DNA of 60,998 nt from Branchiostoma floridae (lineage: Eukaryota > Chordata > Leptocardii > Amphioxiformes > Branchiostomatidae). The notes below the pieces were generated by a model. It made no database searches. It had not been told where the DNA came from and saw only the letters and a list, made by a program, of their open reading frames with translations. Made by a program: the position numbers and the translations under genes. Positions within the stretch are counted from its first letter, which is position 1; each line of letters begins with the position of its first letter. The DNA lies in the NCBI RefSeq assembly GCF_000003815.2, contig NC_049990.1, forward strand, positions 253,783-314,780, written 5' to 3'. Shown piece by piece: positions 12,080 to 24,300 of the stretch.

Positions 12080-12410
12080 GTCTTTAACGCTTATCAACTC
12101 GTAGACCTGACTATAAACTAAGGTATAACAAACAAACAAATGTACCTTGAAAGTCTATCCACTGACAGAAACGTATTTTTAGAAAGAAGAAAAAAAACAG
12201 AGTCGGAATACCTTCAGTTGGCCCTTCCTGTTCAGGAGCTCGTGCGTAGAATGCTTCAGGTGACGGTTGCTGTTGTCTTCAAGTCCCTACAGTAGGGAGC
12301 GTCCTTCGGTGGCTGATCCGTACCGTTAAATGGCGTGTAACAAACAACTCAAGATCAGTCTTACGTAAATGCTGGTGTTGATTGTCTGAAACTGGCGATT
12401 TGAATGATTT
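12080..12410. repeat. Dispersed duplicated segment, copy 2
   Basis: This is the second copy of the 10150-10460 segment, with shared anchors ataccttcagttggcccttc, tggcgtgtaacaaacaact and ttgattgtctgaaactg. The minus-strand open stretch keeps HELLNRKGQLK before the possible donor. It could be an exon of a lost gene or part of a repeat family. Confidence 0.6.
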
Positions 12411-15341
12411 TAACATTTGTGTTCGTGATGAGCATCATAATCATGGTGCAAATATAAACATGTGTGGCTGGCTTCATACCTGCACATGTACAGGTGCGAG
12501 CAAAAGGCTGGCTTCATACCTGCACAGGTGCGAGCAAAGGCAAATTATCATCAACAGGGATTTTTTTATCTTGCCCCCTCTTTGATGGTTCTCGAGCTAA
12601 TCTTCAAGTTTCGTCTTTCGGCTTCACCATATTAGCACACTTGTATCGTTAACGTTATTTAATACTTTTAGCGTTTAAAAAGAACGCACAAACATGCCAC
12701 AAATGGACCTCTTGATTTATTGTGCCCCTAACTAAAATTTATATCCCGTCAGCAATTTTCGGTGATTTCTGAAGGTATTAGGTCATTTCACGGTCATACC
12801 TTTTCCCCGTCTAAGCGGACGTTTCACCATCATGTAATCTTGTTCATATAGTTAACTTCAGAGTGAATATTTCAATGATGCGCGTATACCACAAGTGGTT
12901 ATATATCATGGTTTCTGCAATATTTGTGAAATGTTTTCATTTTTCAACAAATTTGACGAATTTTGCAGATTTTCCGAGCATACAGACTGTGTCGGCGGGA
13001 GGTTCCCCACCGTAAACACCACCAGATGAAGTGTCAAGTTGGCTATTACGACGACTGCTTGCCCCAACATAAGCTTAAACGTAGCGATATTGAACATATA
13101 TAAGCCGATGTTTACAAGAATTCATGTTTGTATGTTATCACTCGCGTTGATAAGCAGTACTGCGCAGTGTAAGACCCCATTGTTGTTTGGCGGGCGATAT
13201 AATTAACATGGCTCACGCACTGTGGGCTTCTGGTCCGTTCCGCGCCGACAAAATGCTCAATGAAACGGCATCCAATACCCCTTCAAAGGCTATTTTTCAC
13301 ACTGATAACCCTCCTCACCATTTATCATACTAGATATTACCCATTTATCAGTTTGGAAGGAAGAAATATAATGTTTCCTTACATTTTCTACAACGCATTC
13401 AAATTCTCCTCGATATGAATTGGTGTTGACATGCCTTCAAGTAGTCCCAATATAAATTGTAATGATTAATATGCTATATGGATTATGCCGGAGATTTTAC
13501 ATTGACAGTTGTTCCTACGAGGTTTGGATGAAATAAGACTCCTCAAAGATCATATCTTCACTATCATTAATTTCATTAGACTGCTGTGCATGTTTGCTAG
13601 CGTCATTTTCAGGAATTACAATTTGAATGTACTTTCCTGCTGTGACTTCTAACAATAAAGAAAGATATGCTTGAAATATAATATTTAGAATATGGTTATA
13701 TTTCTTTGCCAAGAAAGTTTAATTTTAGGTACCGGTGTACATGTGTTTATCATCTCATTATCAAAGACCTGAAACACCCAGTGACCCCTGGTTAAATTCA
13801 TCACTGATGATGTGTTGTGCACTATCGGAATGCATTCTAGAGTTCACACAGTGAACAATTTGGGTAGAGAAGATGATCAACTGATTCAACGTATGCAAAT
13901 GGAGAACTTATTTGCATAATATCGTTACAATTTCATTAAAATCATTGGGAAATACTTATTCACTTAAAAAGGTTAATATTATTTGGCGAAGGTATGACGT
14001 TGTGTAACTTTAATTTATCATAGATCACCACAGGTTACTATTAATGACGTGTGTCTACTCTACTCTTTATGGACATACGGAACAAAACCAGTCTGTTTAT
14101 TTCCATTCACCAGTTTATTGACCCCAACGCAAACGTAACAAGAGTTTCTGAAGGAGTTATTTCTGTTAATGTTACAAACTTTTCCTACCACAAGCTGGCA
14201 ACACATCTACCCAAATCGAACGTTAACAAAAGCTCTCTGCCGCCTACCTTCAACCGATACAATCATGCTAATCATTGTAAATCTTTTTGTCGGGCACATT
14301 TTACCGTGCCAACATCATGAATTCGTGCAGTTTGATTAATCAGGGTAGTCTAAAGGTATGGCTGGGCAAAACATCTTGCCAAAAAGTAGCCATCAATGTT
14401 AGTAGTTATGTAGTTATATTTTTATAATCTAACATACTTCGCCATCAAATGGTGCTATTTGTTAGACAAATTTCAAGATCAAAGTCTCAAATTACACAAA
14501 AATTCCAAAGCTCTTCAAAGCTTTTTTTTTAATTGTAATCATTGGATAGGTCTTAGTGAAAGAAATCGAAAGGTTTTTATTTCGAAAAATCGGACATACC
14601 GTTAGAGAGTTATGGCCATCAAAGGCCTGAAAATTACGCCGTAATTTCTACGAGTTAGCTTATTAAATATGCAAGATTACAATATCTCTTCAATCATACA
14701 AGATAGAGGGAAATAAAACTTGGTTCCCCGGGTTTTGTACCATGCTGAATTGAACTATGGCCATGAAATTTACATATCTCGATCAGAAATGATAAATAAT
14801 CCTGAATAATTGAGTTCCAGGGGTAATAAAATCCGAGTCCGCTTATTGAATATGCAAAACCACCATATTTTCCCTATACTTGAATATGAAAAAAACTGGT
14901 ATACGGAGGTTTTGGCACATGCCGAATACAAATCTGACCTCAAAATATCATTTTGGTCATTTACGACCTATAAATGTGGATTGGGTCACTACTACCTCCA
15001 ACAACAAAAAATCAAGATCCATGCATTATTCAAAATAGTATTTTCAGAACGCCCAAAACACCTCCAAATCGCCTCAGCCACCACTCTTTGAGGCCTTATC
15101 ACTTGGCATTGTCCTTTACCTAGTATTCGCCTTGTAGTTTTCTTGTAGCAAATCTAGAAAATGTAGAAAAGGCTCGTCACAAAATATTGGTGTAGTTTTC
15201 TACCTTTAGTGTTGAAACACTCCTTTTCTAATAAAGATACACACAATGACTACTTTCATTTCTCACGTTATCATGCTATCGTTTTGTTAGGTGCCGTAGG
15301 ATATTGCTACCATTAACAACATTTTCGGAGATTTCTGTACT

Positions 15342-18300
15342 TTAGACGTCAATGCTCATGGCGACGTTCTCGGGGTCCAGGTAGGTATAGGCGACCTTCC
15401 CCTCCGCCTTCAGATCTTCGTTACGACCCTTGATCTCCTTGGAGAGGTTCTGGAGCTCTGCGTGGAACTTCTCATGGACCTCAGGATACACATCCTTCAT
15501 GGCCTCCACCTAGGTATGACAAAAAGCAAAATGTTTTAATATTACATTCTGTCTGTATACGTCCTCAAGCAAAAAAAACAGCAAGGAGATATTATGTAAG
15601 ACAACCTTAGCACCATGTCTACGCTACAGCAAAGAACGACAACAAGAAAACGCACACCAAGTCATGTAAAAGATTAATCTAAAAGAAGATCGGACGCTAA
15701 AGATTTGTATCTGCTACAATACGCTCCAAAATGTATAATTTTTTTTCCATTTTGCTGTTAGATAGACAAGGACAATGTGGCAATGCACTCAAGTTAGTAA
15801 CTTATATTATGAACAGTGCCACATACACAGTAATTGCAGAAGGTAAAGGTAGACTTTTCTTTTACCTCCCCGACCGAAGTCAGGTACCCATTTTTACACC
15901 TGCGTGAAGTGAAGATGGTCGTGTAAAGTGCCTTTCCCAAGGGCACAACGTCGGTGGCACGGTGGGTATCGAACTCGGGACCTCTAGATTCCGAGCAGAA
16001 CGCTTTACCAGTTACACCACACACGACGCCTTATTTATGTAGAAACAAAAATGCGCCGTTTAGGTGCAGGCTTTCGGAGGCCGGCAATCAGAAAACGCCA
16101 GCAATCAGCGACCGAGTACAAATAGAAATGGCCAGCAAGAGTGTATTATGAGCCAAAAAAAGGGCCCCAGAAAGCCTGCTATGGAGGCCAGGTGCAGTGC
16201 CATATTATCCTTGCCCATCCTAAAGCAAATAAACGATTAAAAAAACGTGCAACAGCTTTAGTGAAATATCCACTTGTGATGCACATGTAACATCATAACC
16301 AAATGTTTCAAGTATAATCTTACCCCAGTGATAGCAGTCTGGGACGGCATAGACAGCATGTACGACAGGAGGACCTGAAGAGTGGTGGTGTGGGGAGGAG
16401 GCAGGGCCTCCAGTACAGCGGACTCCAACATGTCGTTCGGTCCGACCGGCATTGGTGATGACAGCTGAGCCGGCCTGGGGGAATAATTAATAACATTGAT
16501 CGTTACGACAGCCACTTGCATTGAGACAGATTTTGGAATTCTGCGTTACTAAATGTTACAGAGAGTATTTGCAATCAACTGATACTCATTCATTTGGAGT
16601 TTAGCCACGCTTGCAATAATTCTAGAGTTTAGATTCCCCGATTGTGTCATGGAGTGAAGACAATGTATAACCTTCTCACCTGTTGGGTATGAAGGAGTAG
16701 TAGTCATACTGCGGGAAGTTGATGGCGGAATGCTGCGCGCTCACGTTGAAGATGATGTTGGTCAGGCAGTCGATGAGCAGCTGCTTGGTGGAAATCTCGC
16801 GAGGAAATCCGTGAAGCTGTCCGGGACCTTCGGTCATCTTGCAGAATTCCTGAAGGGCTAAAAAATAGTTGCTGTATGAACACAGAGTACTATTGACATT
16901 GCAAATTATGGTTATGCTTTCCCTATATCAATTGAAGTAAGAATGTTTTATTAAAAAAGAAAGCATAGTGCTTATATTTAGCTTATTGAAATATTTTCCA
17001 GCGCACCTTTGTCAGCTTGCACAGCTTGGTCATCAGCGTAGGCACGATTGACCATCCCAGTTACGTACGTCTTGTACACGTTCCACAGTTTGAAGCCGTC
17101 ATCACGGTAGAAGTAGCCTTCCAGTCCATCAGTGCGGATCTCGTCAAAACCACGGCGTTTCAGCTCTTCGGGGAAACTTGATAAAAATGATAAAATACGG
17201 GTAACCGAAAAGGCTTAACAAAAGGAAATCTACTATGTCAACTGTGTGTCAGTTTAAGACTAGAAGATCAAAGCTGAGCAACAAATTGAAAAACTTACGC
17301 CATGTCCATGAAGTTGTACTTGCGCCACTCCTCGAGGAACATGACGAGCCCTCCCACGGTGGAAGTAGCGAACATCGGGTCGGTGATGGGGAAGATCCTG
17401 GAGACCAGGGAGTGGCGGGCCAGGTAGTTGATGCCGATGGTGTCCTTGAAGTGGGGCAGCAGCAGGCGGTGGATGGGGTGGTCTGGTGGCAGGTGGGTGT
17501 GCATGGCGACCACTAGCGGCTCCATACCGAGATGGGTGTAGCCCAGATGGTACAGGAACTGGTGCACGCTGTTGTCAGCAGATTGGACGTGCATCTTGGC
17601 AAACATGTACTTGTTAGGATGAGTCTTAGCACTTTCAGGGGAGTACACTTCGTTTGCACCCTATAACCAAAAAAACAACAACAAAAGGGTTTCGCTCTTG
17701 AGACAATTCGCACATTATAGCAGCCTAATGATTATGAAAATGGTGAAACGCCTCAGAAAATAGAAAATAATCAAGTTCTCTTCATATTTCTTACCCTTGT
17801 CCCTGGTCAGCTGGATGCCGAGCATGTTCAGACGAGACTTTCCACCCTCCAGCTCTTCCCTGTACATCAGCACGATCGGCGCGTAGAAGAATTTGCCCGG
17901 AGTGGCAGGAACGTCGAGCATGGGTTCGTAATCCACGATGAAGAGCCTGTTCTCTTCCATGAGCTGCAGCGTGGTCTTGCCTTGTCCTTTCAGGCCAAGC
18001 ATCCCTGCTGGAATCCGGCTCTGGTCCTTACACAAAGTCACCAGCATGGGGTTGATGCCTGATATTGATAAGGATAAAAGACAATTATGGCTAAGATTCT
18101 CCTGGATAAGCTTTTATATGAGAGAAACCAGTCCTAATTTCTACGAAAATATGCCAAATTAATCTACATGAAAATCATCATCGCCCTTCGATGGACATCC
18201 AAGAGAATTCTCACTGTGACTTAAAGTTTAATTCTTTTTCGCATTTTGAGCAGCCTTTGTTTATACTTTCTCCTGTAATACCACTTTGCTTCTTTATCAG

Positions 18301-21300
18301 ATTTACAGCGAAGGCAAATATTCCTCTTTATGTTATGTTATGTTATGTTATGTTATGTTATGTTATGTTATGTTATGTTATGTTATGTTATGTTATGTTA
18401 TGGTAGAAAGGGAATATTGTCCACGTACCCTGTAAATACTGGCGGCAGAACTCCTCGTCTTTCTGCCATTCTTCAATCAGCTTTTCGTTGGCAGGAAGGT
18501 AGCCGCTGAAGTTGGCCTTCCACGGATCCCAGATGCCCTTGACTTGGGCCAGGCGAACCATGATTTGACCCTATTATGAAGAGGTAACAGAAATGACTAT
18601 GATGTATATATACTCAGTTTTATTCTACAATGGTTCATTCAATTCAATTCTACTGTTACACTTGCTGTAAAATTTTTATTGGAAGTGCAACAAAACAATA
18701 CACTTGTATCAATAGGTAGCTGACTATCTGGTATACTTGCTGTTCAAGGCAGGGTGTTGGTAACTTCACATGAAGAGATAAGTGCCAAGGCCAACAAATA
18801 TCTCGTAAAAATAGTTTCCAAAAACACAAACGATGATTTTATAATCACTGTCGAAATGCAATAAAATTGTTATTGTCCGCATCCAAACAACAGGAGGGGA
18901 AACCTGGGAGGCGATGAACTCCATGAGACGCTGCATGAGCCGTCCAGCTTTGTAGGGAGTGAACATCTCCTGTGTCGGCATGGGAACACATGCAGCAGGT
19001 ATCTCCTCCAAAGGCACGTCGGGGTGAGTTCGCAGGCGTTTCATGTAGCTCAACTCATACTTTTGGCCTGGGGAAAAACCAATATCATTGAAATGATATG
19101 ATATGGGGGAGGAGCTTTCTTTTAAAAAAACATTGGTGCTTTGCAGCGATATATTTTTCGAATAGAACTCTTTTCGGACTTGAACTTTTTGGACAAATAA
19201 AGCCTCTCAAGGCCTCTTTTCAGTTAAAAAATACTTAATTTTGGTTCTGTTGGACAAGCATAAACTGTCATGAATCAAGAATCCTTCCTGGATGGTTGTA
19301 TACATCGGCTAAAATAAGACTAGTAATTACTCTTAAAGATGAGACTGATTATTCTTTTTTATCTGAAAAACTTCTGAACTGCACCTGGCCCAAGGAACGA
19401 CGTGATGAGGCTGGTGAACTCGTTCCTGATGACGTCCAGCTCGCTCTGAGCGACGGGAGCCAGGAACGGGATGGCTAGGGACGTAATGAGCTTCTCTCCC
19501 TCTTCCAGCTCCTTGAGTTTGTCGTGCATCTTCAGGTACAGCCTGACGTTCAGCGTCCCTCCCCCCTGCACGTCCAGAGTCATCTTCTTCTCCTTGTCTG
19601 ACGTCAGCTCGTCCAGGTTGACGTTAGCTGTACCCATGATGTCATCTTGTCCAATCGTGTCCCGGTCCCTGTGTATAAAATCAAGACAGGTTTTCATTGT
19701 TGTCGGGACTCATGTTTGTGTTTTGCAATGCCATTGAATCCTTCATATGTAAACGTATTTGATCATGCCTAATTGAGACAAGAAGGTTCTCTTCTGAATT
19801 ATAGATGGTTGGAGGCATCCTGACGAAAGTAAATATTATAGACATAAAGACTTTCTTGGTGGGCATAAATGGTGAGGGTGCATTGCAATGTTAATGTTGG
19901 TAACAGTGGGTGTATTTCATAGAAAATAGGCACAAAGCTATTCTTCTACGGAATGACTAAAATAACGTATCAATTAGTAAATAGTAGAGTGAGAAGGCGG
20001 ACTTACATGACAGTAAAGATGATGTTTCTGGTCCGTGACGTCACAGGCAGTTGAAAACGCTCGTCCCAGATTGGTTTTTGGGTAAAACCGCACACCTTGG
20101 TGGTCACAGGCTTCCCATCATTCACAGCGAGTACCACGTAAGGGTCAGCGTCAACTGAGTACGGTAGGAAATACATGATTCAAAATATGTCATTTTCAAG
20201 ACTTATTGTTTCATCAACAACAATGCAGCTATCATACATAAAGTGGACTGCAGTTCATCGTCACTTTACTCATTTCAAGAGCACGTCGCTCACGTAACGT
20301 TGAGTACTTACACCAGCCGTCAGTCCTTGCCAGATCAGCGGCACTCTCAACAACGACCTCTAGCGTCCCGACCTCGGAGTGGAAGAGCTGCTGGAGTCCG
20401 CTGATGCACGCCATGTAGGCTCCCTTCTGGTTGTCTTGGATACGGGACACGGCTAGCGACGAGCTGACGTCAAAGGTGCACTCGAACTTCACTTCAGTCT
20501 CCTTCTCACCAACTTAAAAGAAGATGAATAATCTCAGCAACGTCGTCTATATATAAATCATGTCGTCCTTGTTAAGATAATTTGCCCAATCGAACAGTTA
20601 AGAAAGATATAGCTTTCTGTGTCACTTGTTGTCGATGTTAATAAATCAAAATAGAAAATGAATACTCAATTGGTTATCAGCTTCTCCGCCATACTAGCTG
20701 ATTTGTTGGATGCGTTTTGAGGAGAAGTGGTTGTACGAGTAACCCCCGTGGACTGATTCTAAGTCTGAATTGGTCAAACGGTATGTTACAAACATATTCC
20801 ATGTTGTACACCATTTTACTCATTTTATCATACATCTCTTCTGTAATCAGAGTTTAAGAGAGCCAGAGAAAACATGTTGTATTTCCCGTACTTACGTGCT
20901 GTCATTGTAATGGTAGTGTAGGTGTTACTCATGGTAACGGGTGGTGTAGGATCCATGGACAGCAGACTGTAGATCTGTAGATACGTAAATGGTCTAAACT
21001 TCATGACAGTCTCTGTACATATACAGAGACAGAGAGGGGGAGAGAGAGACAGTATATAGAGATGCGATGGTATTAGAGAGATATGGAATGCATAAATAGA
21101 TACATCAATAAGCAGGAAATAAAATTCCAAAAGTTCAGTAAGATGTCTTAGTCACCTCAACATGATTGTCGTCGTCCCTCCATTCCAGCTTCTCGCGGAT
21201 TGTCCTCTTCGTTTTGGATGTCTTGAACACCCGAATGCAGCCCACTTTGTCCTCTCCGGGTGCCTCGATCTCCATGCTATCATAGATCTTCCAGTACTCC

Positions 21301-24300
21301 ATACATTCCTGTGGGCCGTGCATGTTTACGATGGTCATATAAAGTTTAATCAAGCAAAATCGTTGGGGTTTGATTCGTGAGAATACTAGTAGTATTGTGT
21401 ATTTTGCAGTGTACATAACAAATTTGTTGAAGACTCTCAAATCGTAAGCTTCAGTCCCGAGTGTTTTTAAATGGTCATATTTGATTTTTTTTTTTAATGG
21501 GAACTATTTTTCTTCTTCCATTTTAAGTTTTCGAAAACCATCTTATCGTGTTCGGGAATGAACACCGAGATACATGTACAGAACTGTGTGTGAGTCTGCT
21601 AATTATAATGTCTTACGGAAATATGTAATCAACTCACACAAGAATACGATCATTGAGAAAGTGACAATCAAATCACAAACACTCACGCGTCCAAAAGGCC
21701 GGAAGACCTTCCACACATCCTCCAGAGGCACCCTGACGATCCCATGGGCACCGGTGGAGTACGCGCCCTTCTTGAAGGCAGGAGGTCCCGTGTACGTAGC
21801 AGAGTCGGGTTCTCCCTCGCCTGGCTTGGGCTCGCTGAAGGTTTCCTGGTAACGATAGTTGGAAAGAGTGTCTATAATTTTGCTTTGACTAACCGGTATT
21901 AGGCAACTAATTTAGATTCTTACGAAATCAATCAGAGCAGCAATGATAGTAAGCAGTTGAGAGTAAAATGAAGTTGTCCTCAAACAGATTATTCGGAGCT
22001 GACCCCATAGAAGAATACACTACAAACAAAGAAAGCATGTCGTCAAATTGCTTTACGTACAGATTATTTTGAGGCGTCATTTCCATTGAACATTAAGACA
22101 AAGAAGCGCACTTTTAAAAATCTAATAGACTTTTTGGGGGGTTGGCAAATGTCAATGTGAATTTGTTCCAAACCTCGAGCCAGGCAATCCGGCTGCTGAA
22201 AGCTCCCACGAACCATGTCTTGAACTCTTGCATGGGACTGTCGTTGGCAGGGATGAAGGAGCAATCGTACGTCACACGGACCCTGTTGGGGTTCACAGCG
22301 AAGAACTGGATCTGTGGATGAAGTACCGACAAACATTGTACGACCAACTCACCTTCCAGTCAAAAACAGTAAGTATCAATAATGGTCAGCAACAACGAAC
22401 TCCACCAAACTATCAAAACCTAAAATCAGCACTGAAAGTAAACGCTTGCTCGTTGCAAGTCTCATTAATAGAATACAACACCGGACAGCTAATGTAATAA
22501 ACTTGTATTTTCTGTTATTTTTGCAGTATGGTCATGGTTACGTATTTCAGTGTGGTTCTTCTGTAGTATCCTTCTCTGTATTGATGTACTTCATGTACCA
22601 CAAGACGAATAACTAACAGAAATGTCTAATTGGCCAAGTAAAGTCAAAGTAACTTGTGGTTTTGAGAAGCACGTATTGTGCACAATTCAAATGGCTGTTA
22701 TTTCCGAATAAACTTCCAACACAATGTTTTCTGTCAGAACCGAGTCCTTACCCTGCCCCTGTAGTACTTGCAGTGCAGAAAGTCAGGACTGTTGTCTCCT
22801 TCATACACGAACAGGTAGTCGCTGGAGTCCGCCCAGGCCAGACGGACTTTCAGAGAACGGTCCTTGGTGAAGTAGATCGTCCGAAAGATTCCATCAACAA
22901 CGGTGTCTAGAAGACAGAGAAAAAAGGAATCAAAACGCATGAAGCAAGGTCACCTGGTTATAATGTTCGATACTACCAATACTATAAACTAAAGTATGTT
23001 AAACACCCGGGAACAGTGGCAAGAGTTAAGGGTGGCCACAGTGTAGTAACGATAAAATCTATCACAATTCTCGTAAACTCACGAGAAGATTCGCGTATCC
23101 AAGTGACGTCATTGAAGTTTCCCACAATGCCCCACATCTTCTCGCGAGAACAGGGGATTTCCAGGCTGAAGAGGTGCTTCCCTCCCAACTTCTCACGGAC
23201 GACGAAGTTCAAAACGTCCCGGATGCGAGCTCCCAACAGATGAACCTGTCAAAGCCATAAACGGACAACGCTAGCAATAGTTTGAAAACAACACATGTGA
23301 GCTTGGATGTGCTTTTTTTAGTTAAGTATAACAATATAGATTAGATTAAATTAAATAAGATTAATACGCAAACAAGAGCAATGATGATCTAACAAAACGT
23401 AGCTTTGTCGAAATCTTGTGATTCTTGCTCAAATAAATACAAATGCAACCACGCCCACAACCACGGAATATGATGTAAAACATATCAGTTGTTTGTTTGC
23501 AGAGCTAGGTCTTAACATTGAGTTTAGCTAACTAACCTTGTGGTAGGCAATGTCCTGGCGACGTTCCTTGTGATCTTTAATGGCGGACACGAAGCGCACG
23601 GATATGGTCACCTTGGCTGCGTCGGTCCCTTCAACCTATGAGATAGCAGTGGTTAAGCCAGGTTTACAATTCATGCGGACGCCGGCCGAATTTGTAGATC
23701 AGTCAGAGCTCGCCGAATTTCAACATCGCCCGAGTATCGGCTGTATTTTTCGCTGAAAATCTGCCCCCTTTACAAATGGACGGAGCCCGTCCGACGTCCG
23801 TCCAACACAACTGATTATAATTCGTTAATGAGACTGTACTATGCCTTGAACATGGACGAAGTCAGAACTGATTAACCTTGTAAATAGCCAATATTTGTGT
23901 AAAATTTAATTTCTGAGTTGCTGGATATGTGTAGGACATGAGTGGAGTGGACGGGCACACTGAAAACAATAATATCAACAGGAATGTTGTGATACACCAA
24001 TCCAAAAACTACCACAAGAGCCACAAAGTTAACAGACCAGTCTTATTCACCATAATACAATAATATTGACAAAGCTACGATCGGGCGAATCTCGGGCGGA
24101 CCTTGTGCGAACCTCGAGCGAAGGCCGGCAAAGGCCGTCCGAGTTTCAGACTAGAAGCCTTTAGACATGAAGAATATATGATCTCACACATCCAAACCTA
24201 TAGCAAAAAATAAATAGGAAGTACATAGCAAAAAATAAACAAGAAGTATTTTCTTGGTGTCCAATTGCCGTACATTATAAAAGGTACGCAGCTTTTTTCT

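Larger units (their letters stand above)
8282..15341. other. Gene-poor intergenic region
   Basis: No conserved coding exon was recognised between the LRR gene and the lipoxygenase 3' end. Contents seen: a 14-base poly-C run near 8644, a 100-bp gap (9402-9501), a duplicated ~320-bp segment (10150-10460 and 12080-12410), a short (AT)n at 11694-11706, and a 36-bp direct duplication at about 12465-12540. The rest is AT-rich sequence with only short ORFs. Confidence 0.6.

Noticed and set aside
19296-19737. Plus-strand ORFs within the lipoxygenase gene
   Set aside because: They are antisense shadows of the C2/lipoxygenase exon at 19385-19668, whose minus-strand frame has clear domain motifs and splice sites.
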